Source of the DNA: Bacteroidaceae bacterium
Lineage (GTDB): Bacteria; Bacteroidota; Bacteroidia; Bacteroidales; Bacteroidaceae
Direction of reading: 5' to 3'
DNA: 33,579 nt
Assembly: GCA_017525235.1 (NCBI GenBank)
Contig: JAFXTC010000063.1
Coordinates: forward strand, 1 to 33,579
Below are positions 23,426-31,513 of the stretch, piece after piece. Within the stretch, counting starts at the first letter, position 1; every line of letters begins with the position of its first letter. The notes beneath the pieces were generated by a model that had not been told where the DNA came from, searched no databases, and worked only from the letters and a program-made list of their open reading frames with translations. Made by a program: the position numbers and the translations under genes.

Positions 23426-24636
23426 AATGTCCAATCTTTGAACGTCTTACATACGTCTTTGATATAATCATAGCGCTGAGTTACGTACCCGTCAAACAGC
23501 TCTTGGCACTCCTTAATTACCGACTCGGGGAAAGAGTCCGATAGCGATAGCCAACTGAACTTCCTGACACATGATGCTACCATAATTTGTTCTTTTCGTT
23601 GTGCAGCCACGTTGGCTGGCAGATCTGCCATATAGTAATCCATTGCCTTGTCCCAAAGGCGCTGCCCCATTTCGCGCGGCATACCGATTGTCTTCTCGTA
23701 GTCTCCTACAAAACCTACCATAGCCGAGTATGCATGAGCCAAATCAAGCATCGGATGTCCATAGCCCACCTCACCCATGTCTATGAGCATCAACTCATCG
23801 TCCTGCACCATTACATTCTTTGTCTGCAGATCCATGTGAAGCAGGCGATTCCCAGTCGGGATGCTGTCTACAATATTGAGCAGCATTTCAATACTCTCGT
23901 TTGGGAAATAACGGCGAATATGCTCAATCTGCTGTCGTTCACGCTTTATGACTGCAGGAACATTTCCTTCTTCTGGAACCTCAATCTGATGCATTTGCAG
24001 GAAAAGGTCGGCATATTTTTTTGCGAAGACATCCAATTGTTCGGGATGTTTCTTAACGTAAGTGCTCAGCGTCTGAGCCTTCAGTAGTTCATAAACCAGA
24101 CCGTAACATTCTGTTCCGCCTTCTTTATTCGGTGTCACTTTAACCACGTCGAATGAAATGGCTGTGGGCATTCCCAATACAAAAGCTTCTTTTGATAGGG
24201 TAATCTCCCGACGCACCTCATCCATGGTTGTTCCCTCGCGAAATACTTTTATAATTGTATCGCCGTCCAACCTGTATACTTTTCCAACACCGCCAATGCC
24301 TATGAGTCTGCAACCGTTCACACTTAACTTGCGCATTGCGCGTTCTACAATCATAATTTTGGTGAACCCCGTTGTTTCCAGAACTTCATATACTTGTGAC
24401 TGTACATTAATCACCTTGAACATTTTGTAACGTTTTGCCAGAGAAAGCAGAATACGTAAACCAGAACTTGATATATATTCTAGTCGCGATGCATCGCATA
24501 TTAGCAATTCTATCGTTTCAATATTATCTAGTTCGCAATTAATCTTTGTATTAGCCTCTGGCGATGTAGCCGTATCTAAACGTCCTGCAAAGGTGATCGT
24601 CACTTCATTGCCGTTGGTCTGAATAGTCGTGGTCAT
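23422..24636 (-). CDS. STAS domain fused to an APH-fold kinase
   Basis: A 404-residue cytoplasmic fusion. Residues 1-100 are a STAS (anti-sigma-factor-antagonist) domain: VTITFAGRLDTATS and the phospho-site loop LEYISSSGLRILL, where S57 aligns with Ser58 of SpoIIAA. Residues ~105-400 are an aminoglycoside/choline-kinase-fold domain: Gly-rich loop GIGGVGKVYRL (113-123), putative ATP lysine K130 (TIIKVF), catalytic HMDLQTKN (H267, D269, N274) and metal-binding LIDMGEVGYG (D286). This resembles the APH-like paralogous family first noted in Fibrobacter (TIGR02172, recalled and not checked). All kinase residues are intact. It overlaps the SpoIIE phosphatase gene and follows the RND pump genes with a 21-nt gap. 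Inference: kinase and phosphatase set the phosphorylation state of S57. Confidence 0.9.
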   Translation of the reverse strand: MTTTIQTNGNEVTITFAGRLDTATSPEANTKINCELDNIETIELLICDASRLEYISSSGLRILLSLAKRYKMFKVINVQSQVYEVLETTGFTKIMIVERAMRKLSVNGCRLIGIGGVGKVYRLDGDTIIKVFREGTTMDEVRREITLSKEAFVLGMPTAISFDVVKVTPNKEGGTECYGLVYELLKAQTLSTYVKKHPEQLDVFAKKYADLFLQMHQIEVPEEGNVPAVIKRERQQIEHIRRYFPNESIEMLLNIVDSIPTGNRLLHMDLQTKNVMVQDDELMLIDMGEVGYGHPMLDLAHAYSAMVGFVGDYEKTIGMPREMGQRLWDKAMDYYMADLPANVAAQRKEQIMVASCVRKFSWLSLSDSFPESVIKECQELFDGYVTQRYDYIKDVCKTFKDWTL

Positions 24637-24657
24637 TATATTTTTTGAGTTGAGAAT

Positions 24658-26064
24658 TTACTTCGTTCCACCACCTAAGGCGATGTAGAGGGCTATCACA
24701 GCCTTGGCCCCGTTGTAAAGGTTAGAAGCCTCATCGAGTTGGGCAGAAAGGAGCGACTCCTGAGCGGTGAGCACCTCCAGATAGTTGGCTTTGCCGTTAT
24801 CCATCAGTTCGTGGGTGCCTCGGTAAGCTTCGTGGAGCACATCCACCTCACGACTGTAATAGTTATGCTTCTCACGGGCAGCTAAGCAGTCGGCAATAGC
24901 CTCGTTCACCTCGTTTCCAGCTTCGATGACGGTCTGCACGTACTGCTTCTTCAGATCCTCCTCATAAAGCTTGGATGTCTTCAGGTTAGCCTTCAGTTTG
25001 CCTCGAGTGAAGAGGGGCTGAGTGAGCTGACCCACGAAGTTGAGCAGTAATCCGCCTGGATTAACTATCGCCCCACCACCGCTGTTGGTCCAGCCTAACG
25101 TTCCAGCCAGGGTGATACTGGGGAAGAAGGCGGCGCGTGCCGTCTGGGTATTGTAGAATGCCTCCTCCATAGCGTAGTTGACCATGCGAATGTCGGGGCG
25201 ATTCTCCAGCATCTGAGCAGGAACGCCCAGTTTCAGGTAGTTGGTATCGAACATACGCTGTCCTTCGGTGGCAGAATGGTACTTGTCGGCAGCGCCCCAG
25301 TGAGCACGCGCTATGTGTTGAGGTGCTACAGCGAGCATCTTGCAGATGGCGTTCTCAGTGGCACGGATGCTGCGGCGCGTGTCCACAATCTGGGTCCTGA
25401 CGTTGAAATATGAGGCCTCCAGTTGATTAACAGCTGTGCTGTAAGCCTTACCATTTTCATAAAGACTCTTCTCGGTCTCTAAGGATGCCTTCCAAAGGCT
25501 GTCGGTCTGCATAAGAATGTCCAACTGACGGTCCAACAACTGAAGCAAGAAATACTGCTGGGCTACGGTACTGATAAGGTTGGAACGAACGGATTCCTCG
25601 TAGCACTGTGACTGGAGGAGCACGGCCTTGGCTGCACGTTTCTTATTGGTAAGGCTACCGAATGCATCAACGTCCATCGAAAGCTGGAGGGGAAGTTCGT
25701 AGCTTTTCGTCCAAGGATTGTTGTCGAATTTACTGAGGGCTCCCTGAGGCGACAGGCTGAGCATAGGCAGATAAGCCATCTTAGCCGTCTTTAATGATGC
25801 CTCACTCATCTCCACGGTGATGCGGGCTGAATTCAGATCGGTATTATTAGCCAGCACTTGTTCGATGAGTTGCTGTAGCAATGGATCGGAGAAAAACTCG
25901 CGCCATGATAATTTGGCTAGCGACTCACCGCCCATTGGGACTTCTGTCACTTCACCAAAGGCGTTGGCAGGTGCCTCCACTTCCTGCTTGTATTTCTTGA
26001 ATAGACCGCAACTCGTGAGCATCAGACTTGCGGCTACGATAGCGAATATACTTTTATAGTTCAT
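24658..26064 (-). CDS. RND efflux outer-membrane factor (OprM/NodT type)
   Basis: A 468-residue outer-membrane lipoprotein channel. The signal peptide ends in lipobox LTSC (residues 16-19), so the N-terminus is lipid-anchored as in OprM. Two OEP (TolC-like) repeats are visible, with family stretches WREFFSDPLLQQLIEQVLANNTDL, RPDIRMVNYAMEEAFYNTQTARAAFFPSITLAGTLG and NGKANYLEVLTAQESLLSAQLDEASNLYNGAKAVIALYIALGGG. The trimer forms the exit duct of the tripartite pump encoded by the two upstream genes. The length is normal. The gap to the permease gene (58 nt) contains heptamer repeats. Confidence 0.95.
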   Translation of the reverse strand: MNYKSIFAIVAASLMLTSCGLFKKYKQEVEAPANAFGEVTEVPMGGESLAKLSWREFFSDPLLQQLIEQVLANNTDLNSARITVEMSEASLKTAKMAYLPMLSLSPQGALSKFDNNPWTKSYELPLQLSMDVDAFGSLTNKKRAAKAVLLQSQCYEESVRSNLISTVAQQYFLLQLLDRQLDILMQTDSLWKASLETEKSLYENGKAYSTAVNQLEASYFNVRTQIVDTRRSIRATENAICKMLAVAPQHIARAHWGAADKYHSATEGQRMFDTNYLKLGVPAQMLENRPDIRMVNYAMEEAFYNTQTARAAFFPSITLAGTLGWTNSGGGAIVNPGGLLLNFVGQLTQPLFTRGKLKANLKTSKLYEEDLKKQYVQTVIEAGNEVNEAIADCLAAREKHNYYSREVDVLHEAYRGTHELMDNGKANYLEVLTAQESLLSAQLDEASNLYNGAKAVIALYIALGGGTK

Positions 26065-26114
26065 AATTCACATATTTATATTTAGCTGCGCATAGCGATA
26101 GCGGCAGCAAATTC

Positions 26115-26142
26115 TTCACTTTTCACTCTTCACTCTTCACTT
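26115..26142. repeat. Heptamer repeat (TTCACTC family) overlapping the permease stop
   Basis: TTCACTT, TTCACTC, TTCACTC, TTCACTT are in exact 7-nt register. On the minus strand they encode the last permease residues (VKSEE) and its TGA stop (26125-26123). Confidence 0.85.
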
Positions 26143-29100
26143 CTTTTCCCTGGAACCTTTCGTGCAGTTTCTGGAACACGATGAAGAAGGCTGGTACTAC
26201 GAAGAGCAGGGCAATCGTACCCACACTCATGCCGCCTACAACACCCATTGCGAGTGCACGGTTACCATTAGCACCTGCACCACCTTCTATAATAAGAGGT
26301 ATCATACCGGCAATCATGGTAACAACCGTCATCAGAATGGGGCGCAAGCGTTCCTTGCAAGCCTCAAATGCTGCATCTACGATGCTGAGGCCTTGGGCAC
26401 GGCGTTCACTCGCGAACTCGGTAATCAGGATGGCAGTTTTGGCCAACAGACCAATAAGCATGATGACACCAGTTTGAAGATAGATGTTGTTATCCGAGCC
26501 GGGCAGGCTGAACTTTGAGCAGACGTAAGCCATGATGAAGGCACCCATCAGTCCAAAGGGCACACTCAGAAGCACGGCCATAGGCGTAAACCATGAATTG
26601 TAAAGCGACGCGAGAATCAGATAAATCAGTATGACGCAGATGCCGTAGATTAACGAGGTCGTGTTGGAGTTAGCTGACTCCTCCACCTCGCGTGACATGT
26701 CGCTGTACTCATAGGTGGCTGTGGCGGGCATTTCCTGACGGAATACCTCTTCAATAGCCTTGTGAGCTTGGCCCTCGCTGTAGCCGCCAGCCGTGGTGAT
26801 ACTGGTGGTAATACTCTGGAAGAGGTTAAAGTGCTGTATGTTCGACGGGCCGACAATCTCTTTCAGCGAGACAAACTCGGAGAGAGGTGCCATCTTGCCA
26901 CCCTTTACCTTGACAAAGATGTTTTGCAGCGATGATGGGTCGAGTCTGCTCTCTGGCGTGCCGGCTGACATGATACGGTATACCTTACCAAACTGGTTGA
27001 AGTTGCCGATGTAGCTTCCGCTGCAGTAGTTGCCAAGGGTGCTGAGCACCGTCCTGGCCGATACACCAGCGCGGTCACATTGTGCAGCATCCACATCAAC
27101 TTTGTATTTGGGGAATCGCTCAGAGTATGTAGAGACGGCCGAGGCTATCTCAGGACGCTCTGTTAGCTTGGCCAGGAACTTGTCTGTTCGCTCAGCAAAC
27201 TCCGTCAGATTGCCATCCGTAGGGTCTTGAACGATGAGGCTCACGGCGTTACTTGTACCGTAACCGGGGATCTGCGGCATCTGGAATGGTATCACCCTCG
27301 CATTCTTGATGCTCAGGCAGTCCATATAGAAGCGGTACATGACCATATCGATGCTGTGGTTCATACCTGGGCGTTCATCCCAGTTCTTCAGACGCACAGC
27401 GAGGAAACCGTAGCTCGAACCATAACCGGAAATCAGACCATAGCCACTCGATATAGCATAGTTCTCCAACTCGGGTATGTTCTTCACCTTCTCCTCCACC
27501 TGTTTCATCAGTTCGTCGGTCTGCTGCAGAGTGTAGCCCTCCGGTGCCTGTATCTCACCCAAGAATACGCCCTGATCCTCCTGTGGAACAAGGCCCGATG
27601 GCAGGTTCTTCATAAAGAACATCAGCAGGAAGACAGCGACAGCCAGCAAGCCCCACGACAAAATGGGTCGCTTAATGAACTTCTGAACAGCCTTCGTGTA
27701 TTTCGCTAAGATGGCGTTGTAGCTTGCGTCGTAAGCTTTCTTCGTGTAGTAGGTCAGCGACTTGCTTTGCTTTCCTTCCTCCATCTTCAGCATGATGGCA
27801 CATAGGGCGGGGCAGAGCGTCAAGGCCGATACACAGGACAGGCCGACACTGGAGGCTATCGTCACACCAAATTGTGTGAAGAACGTTCCCGATGTGCCGC
27901 CCATAAAGGTCACCGGGATGAACACGGCCATGAAGACCAGGGTACACGATACGACAGCTACCGACACATCGTTCATGGCCTCACGGGTAGCTTGACGCGG
28001 GTCGCTTACACCATTCTCCATCTTCGCCATTACAGCCTCCACAACCACGATGGCATCATCCACCACCGTACCGATGGCCAGCACCAGGGCGAAGAGCGTA
28101 AGGATATTTAATGAGAAGCCTGAAATAGACACGACGGCAAAGGTGCCCATCAGCGACACGACAATAGAGATAGACGGGATAATCGTTGCCTTGAAGTTCT
28201 GCAGGAAGAAGAATACCACCAAAATCACCAAGATGATGGCGATAATCAGTGTCTCCACCACGTTGTGGATAGCAGCAAAGAGGAAGTCGTCTGAGGTCTG
28301 CATCGTAGAGATTTCTATGCCTGCAGGCATGTTCTGCTTCACTTCCTCACACATTTGAGTGATGCGAGCGTTGACCTCTGTAGCATTCGCACCAGGTGCC
28401 TGGAATATCAGCATCATGGCACCAGGCTTTCCCTTGACTTTCGAAATGAAGCTGTAGCTTTGGGCACCAATCTCCACATCGGCCACCTCGCCTAAACGCA
28501 GCAGATGGCCGCCGTCGGTAGTTTTCAGCACGATATCCTTGTACTCATCGACCTCTTTCAGCGTACCCTTGTACTCCATGGTGTACTTGTACTTGTTATT
28601 CGACTGATCGCCGAAACTACCTACAGCGGTAACGAAACTCTGGCTGTTGATGGCATTTGTCACGTCATCAGGTTCCAGACCATACTGCGCCATCACGTCG
28701 GGCTTCATCCACACACGCAGAGCGTAGGTATTACCTAATGACATCACGTCGCCCACTCCGTTTATACGTTGTACACGGGGTTTGAGGTTGATATCCACGT
28801 AGTTAGAGATGAAGTCGTCGCTATACTTGCCGTCTGTGCTGCTGATAGCGAGGATACGCAGAATGTTGTTCTGTCGTTTCTGTACCTCGATGCCCACCTT
28901 GATTACGTCAGAGGGCAGCTGCGATTCGGCTTTCGATATGCGGTTCTGCACGTTCACCGTTGCCATGTCAGGGTCGGTACCCTGCTTGAAGTACACGTCG
29001 ATGGACACGTTACCTGTCGATGTCGCCTTCGAACTTATATACGTCATGTTGTCTACACCGTTGATACTCTCTTCCAACGGTTGGATAACGGACTTCATGA

Positions 29101-29272
29101 TTGTGGAAGGGTCGGCTCCCGTGTAGGAGGTTGTTACACACACCTGTGGTGGTGCTATATTCGGGTATTGCTCTATGGACAGCGAATTCATGCAGATGAA
29201 GCCACCCAGTACAATCACAATACTGATGGCACACGCCATCACGTATTTATTGATGAATATGTTATTCTTCAT
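26123..29272 (-). CDS. RND multidrug efflux permease (HAE1, AcrB/MexB type)
   Basis: A 1049-residue inner-membrane proton-driven pump with the full HAE1 architecture: TM1 (VMACAISIVIVLGGF), porter domain starting IEQYPNIAPPQVCVTTSYTG, TM4 with the proton-relay Asp pair (GTVVDDAIVVVEA), the large loop (MGGTSGTFFTQFGVTIASSV), a second porter half (LPSGLVPQEDQGVFLGEIQAP) and TM10 with the conserved Lys (LIGLLAKTAILITEFA). ATG 29272 (MKNNIFINKY) is preferred over the TTG at 29281, which lies in a repeat. Substrates cannot be read. The start codon abuts a heptamer array that is the entire spacer to the adaptor gene. The C-terminal SEE comes from another repeat. Confidence 0.97.
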   Translation of the reverse strand: MKNNIFINKYVMACAISIVIVLGGFICMNSLSIEQYPNIAPPQVCVTTSYTGADPSTIMKSVIQPLEESINGVDNMTYISSKATSTGNVSIDVYFKQGTDPDMATVNVQNRISKAESQLPSDVIKVGIEVQKRQNNILRILAISSTDGKYSDDFISNYVDINLKPRVQRINGVGDVMSLGNTYALRVWMKPDVMAQYGLEPDDVTNAINSQSFVTAVGSFGDQSNNKYKYTMEYKGTLKEVDEYKDIVLKTTDGGHLLRLGEVADVEIGAQSYSFISKVKGKPGAMMLIFQAPGANATEVNARITQMCEEVKQNMPAGIEISTMQTSDDFLFAAIHNVVETLIIAIILVILVVFFFLQNFKATIIPSISIVVSLMGTFAVVSISGFSLNILTLFALVLAIGTVVDDAIVVVEAVMAKMENGVSDPRQATREAMNDVSVAVVSCTLVFMAVFIPVTFMGGTSGTFFTQFGVTIASSVGLSCVSALTLCPALCAIMLKMEEGKQSKSLTYYTKKAYDASYNAILAKYTKAVQKFIKRPILSWGLLAVAVFLLMFFMKNLPSGLVPQEDQGVFLGEIQAPEGYTLQQTDELMKQVEEKVKNIPELENYAISSGYGLISGYGSSYGFLAVRLKNWDERPGMNHSIDMVMYRFYMDCLSIKNARVIPFQMPQIPGYGTSNAVSLIVQDPTDGNLTEFAERTDKFLAKLTERPEIASAVSTYSERFPKYKVDVDAAQCDRAGVSARTVLSTLGNYCSGSYIGNFNQFGKVYRIMSAGTPESRLDPSSLQNIFVKVKGGKMAPLSEFVSLKEIVGPSNIQHFNLFQSITTSITTAGGYSEGQAHKAIEEVFRQEMPATATYEYSDMSREVEESANSNTTSLIYGICVILIYLILASLYNSWFTPMAVLLSVPFGLMGAFIMAYVCSKFSLPGSDNNIYLQTGVIMLIGLLAKTAILITEFASERRAQGLSIVDAAFEACKERLRPILMTVVTMIAGMIPLIIEGGAGANGNRALAMGVVGGMSVGTIALLFVVPAFFIVFQKLHERFQGKEVKSEE

Positions 29273-29307
29273 AATTGTCAATTATCAATTATCAATTGTC
29301 AATTATT
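29273..29307. repeat. Heptamer array forming the adaptor-permease spacer
   Basis: AATTGTC, AATTATC, AATTATC, AATTGTC, AATTATT in strict register. The array begins at the base next to the permease ATG and contains the adaptor stop codon (29305-29303), so the intercistronic region is nothing but repeat. It is the same family and gene-sense orientation as 672-706. Confidence 0.9.
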
Positions 29308-30424
29308 TTGCCGGCTTAGCCGGGAAAAGCACCTTCTGTCCTTCGTGTACGTTGTTGGCTCCCACGGTTACAATCTTGTCGCCGACATTCAGACCGCTGG
29401 TGACAATAAAGTCCTTACCGTTCGAGATGTCCTGTGTCGTCACCGTTACAGCCATTACTGTGCTGTCGGGCTGTACCTTATACACTTGCTGCTTGTCCTG
29501 CAACTTCACTACAGCTACCTGTGGAATCACCATCACGTTCTTTTCGTCGTACGGCATCACCACAGTACCCTGTATGCCCGAGTAGAGCAATCCGTCGGGG
29601 TTCGGGAACGTTGCCTTGCAGGCGATGGTACCAGTGGTAGCATTTACCATTCCAGTGATGCTGGTAATGCGGCCCTTGTGCTGATATTCGGTACCGTTCT
29701 TCATGATGAATATTACATCGGGTAATCGTTTCAGTGCATCATCCTTCTTGGTGCTGACACCTTCGGCAATGGCATCTTCAATAAGAGACTCCGACACCGA
29801 GAACTCAGCGTTCATCATCGTGTTGCCGCTAACGGTAGTCAAATACGAAGAGGGGGAAACCTGATCGCCTGTGCGAACGGGAATTTCGCCTATCATACCG
29901 GCAACGGGCGCCGTAATGGTACAGAAACCAAGGTTCACTTTGGCACGGTTCATCGATGCACGGGCCTGTGTAACCGAGGCCTTTGCCTGCTTGTACGAGT
30001 TTTCCGAGTCATCCAGCATATATTTGCTCACAATCTTTTTCTCGTACAGGTTTTTGTTCGACTCGTACTCCAATTTTGCGCTGTTCTCCGAGGCCAAAGC
30101 AGCCTGGAGGTTAGCTTCTGCAGCCTCCAAGTCTAACTGAGCGTTGCGCGAGTCAATCATGAACAGCGTCTGTCCCTTTGTTACTTGCTGACCCTCGGTC
30201 ACGCAAATCCTTGTTAACTGTCCGCTCACCTGTGGCGTAATAGTCACATCTGTCAGTCCTTTCAGTTTTGCACTGAACTTAATGGGCATCGTGATGTCCT
30301 GTTTCTCAACCGTTATCGTCTCATACGATGTCAGTTCTTCCTTGGGCATATCAATCCCACATGAGATAAGAGTTGCCGCAGTACCAAGCAGCATTGTCCA
30401 TGTCGTTAAATGATTTTGTTTCAT
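29303..30424 (-). CDS. RND efflux periplasmic adaptor (membrane-fusion protein)
   Basis: A 373-residue lipoprotein adaptor. ATG 30424 is chosen because AGAAGGA lies 4-5 nt upstream, a rare clear Shine-Dalgarno site, and because a lipoprotein signal follows (lipobox LISC, Cys ~22). A TTG at 30439 is the alternative. Family features in order: barrel-sandwich half (VSGQLTRICVTEGQQVTKGQTLFMID), alpha-hairpin coiled coil (~95-160, LEAAEANLQAALASENSAKLEYESNKNLYEKK is its first helix region, given by position), second half (ITAPVAGMIGEIPVRTGDQVSP), then beta-barrel and membrane-proximal domains. It links the permease and outer-membrane factor. It is the promoter-proximal gene of the five-gene minus-strand run. 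Confidence 0.95.
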   Translation of the reverse strand: MKQNHLTTWTMLLGTAATLISCGIDMPKEELTSYETITVEKQDITMPIKFSAKLKGLTDVTITPQVSGQLTRICVTEGQQVTKGQTLFMIDSRNAQLDLEAAEANLQAALASENSAKLEYESNKNLYEKKIVSKYMLDDSENSYKQAKASVTQARASMNRAKVNLGFCTITAPVAGMIGEIPVRTGDQVSPSSYLTTVSGNTMMNAEFSVSESLIEDAIAEGVSTKKDDALKRLPDVIFIMKNGTEYQHKGRITSITGMVNATTGTIACKATFPNPDGLLYSGIQGTVVMPYDEKNVMVIPQVAVVKLQDKQQVYKVQPDSTVMAVTVTTQDISNGKDFIVTSGLNVGDKIVTVGANNVHEGQKVLFPAKPAK

Positions 30425-30480
30425 GGTTCCTTCTGTCAATTATCTTATTTTTTTATTATATGGTATTTTTTTTACTACTG

Positions 30481-30515
30481 CAAAGTTACGAAAAAGAAAT
30501 CACACTTCCATCAAT
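30481..30515 (-). promoter_or_regulatory. Probable promoter of the efflux/signalling operon
   Basis: On the minus strand TAACTTTG (30488-30481) is a good -7 box. The best -33 candidate, ATTG at 30515-30512, is 23 nt away and weak, which might indicate activator dependence. The leader would be about 50 nt. Confidence 0.55.
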
Positions 30516-30550
30516 TTATGTGTTTTTTTTACAAGTATGACAAAAAGAAC

Positions 30551-30592
30551 GGTTATGGGTTGTTGATTTTAGGTTAGCGGTTAGTGGTTATT
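30551..30592. repeat. Heptamer array (GGTTAGT family)
   Basis: Six 7-nt units: GGTTATG, GGTTGTT, GATTTTA, GGTTAGC, GGTTAGT, GGTTATT. It is the same family as the ten-unit array at 5016-5085. Confidence 0.85.
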
Positions 30593-30596
30593 ATTA

Positions 30597-30727
30597 AATT
30601 GAAAATTGAAAGTTGAAAGTTGAAAATTGGTTTTCGTTATCGTTTTCGTTCACTAACGCCTAAAGTCTTTTTCTTTTTCGTTATCATTCAATAATTTTCA
30701 ATTTTCAACTTTCAATTTTCAATTTGC
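30597..30727. repeat. Inverted pair of heptamer arrays
   Basis: Left arm 30597-30631: AATTGAA, AATTGAA, AGTTGAA, AGTTGAA, AATTGGT. Right arm 30693-30727: AATTTTC, AATTTTC, AACTTTC, AATTTTC, AATTTGC. The arms are reverse complements with few differences over about 30 nt and could pair around a ~60-nt loop that holds hexamer and octamer repeats. Confidence 0.8.
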
Positions 30728-30770
30728 CAAAGCCTAACGTCTAATCAGAACTCCGCGGATCCGTAAATTC

Positions 30771-30812
30771 ATTAACCATTAACCCTTAACCATTACTCAT
30801 TAACCCTTAACC
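30771..30812. repeat. Heptamer array (ATTAACC family)
   Basis: ATTAACC, ATTAACC, CTTAACC, ATTACTC, ATTAACC, CTTAACC in strict 7-nt register. This is the reverse-complement orientation of the GGTTAAT-type arrays at 5016-5085 and 30551-30592. Confidence 0.85.
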
Positions 30813-30865
30813 ATAGTTGTTCCGTAGCTCCGTGAATCCTTTTTCGCAGAAAAACTCCCTTTTTC

Positions 30866-30896
30866 TTTGTGCAAATTAGAATAAACGTTATTTTTG
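30866..30896 (+). promoter_or_regulatory. Promoter of the exonuclease gene
   Basis: TTTG at 30866-30869, exactly 19 nt, TATTTTTG at 30889-30896: a consensus Bacteroidetes promoter. Downstream, an inverted repeat TGCCA-N5-TGGCA (30940-30954) and a second -7-like TACTTTTG (30965-30972) suggest an operator or an alternative start closer to the gene. Confidence 0.7.
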
Positions 30897-31000
30897 TCGA
30901 AAGAAATTTAGCTAATATCATCAAAAAAGTAATACCTCTGCCACAGTTTGGCATACCATTAAGCTACTTTTGCCGAAAACGAATACAAAGATGATTAGAA

Positions 31001-31492
31001 ATGAGAGATTTTGCAGCTATAGATTTTGAAACCGCTAACAATGAGCGAAGTAGCGTTTGCTCAGTGGGTGTAGTTATCGTGCGTGATGGTGAGATTGTGG
31101 ATTCATTCTATTCTCTCATCCAACCAGAGCCGAACTATTATAACTATTGGTGTTCACAGGTTCATGGTCTCTGTCATGAAGATACTGACGATGCACCAGT
31201 TTTTCCAAAAGTATGGGCGCAGATAGAGCCATTAATCCTGGGATTGCCTCTTGTGGCCCATAACAAGCCTTTTGACGAGGGATGTCTGAAAGCCGTCTTC
31301 CGTGTCTATCGGATGGACTATCCCGACTATGAGTTCTACGACACTTTGGCAGCCTCACGCAGAGCCTTCCGCTATCTGGAGAACCACCAACTCCACACCG
31401 TTGCCGCCGAGTGTGGTTTCTGCTTAGAGAACCATCACAACGCCCTTGCCGATGCAGAGGCCTGTGCTTGGATTGCGAGGGAAATATTGTAA
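31001..31492 (+). CDS. DnaQ-like DEDDh 3'-5' exonuclease
   Basis: A 163-residue stand-alone exonuclease domain. All catalytic residues of the DEDDh class are present: D8 and E10 in FAAIDFETAN, the second motif HNKPFDEG (D92) and the third HHNALADAEA (H146, D151). It resembles DNA polymerase III epsilon and would remove nucleotides from 3' ends of DNA or RNA. It has no polymerase-binding tail, so a free-standing repair or defence-linked role is possible. The stop is 21 nt before the RhuM-Fic gene, so they are probably cotranscribed. A decayed copy of its last 14 codons lies at 32502-32543. Confidence 0.9.
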   Translation: MRDFAAIDFETANNERSSVCSVGVVIVRDGEIVDSFYSLIQPEPNYYNYWCSQVHGLCHEDTDDAPVFPKVWAQIEPLILGLPLVAHNKPFDEGCLKAVFRVYRMDYPDYEFYDTLAASRRAFRYLENHQLHTVAAECGFCLENHHNALADAEACAWIAREIL

Positions 31493-31513
31493 GAACTATA
31501 TAGAACACAAAAT

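Larger units (their letters stand above)
30425..31000. other. Gene-free spacer with promoters and four repeat arrays
   Basis: This 576-nt gap lies between the divergent efflux operon and the exonuclease gene. No credible gene is seen. It holds a -7 box for the efflux operon, heptamer arrays of three families, hexamer/octamer repeats near 30632-30666, a long imperfect inverted repeat, and a promoter for the exonuclease gene. Confidence 0.75.

Noticed and set aside
23422-24636. Aminoglycoside-resistance gene
   Set aside because: The kinase domain has the APH fold, but the STAS fusion and coupling to a SpoIIE phosphatase point to signalling; nothing suggests drug modification.
28769-29725. A 318-codon plus-strand open frame opposite the RND permease and adaptor genes
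   Set aside because: It is antisense to two unmistakable conserved genes and spans their junction. Its translation is rich in His, Tyr and Val with no recognisable domain, as expected of a shadow frame.
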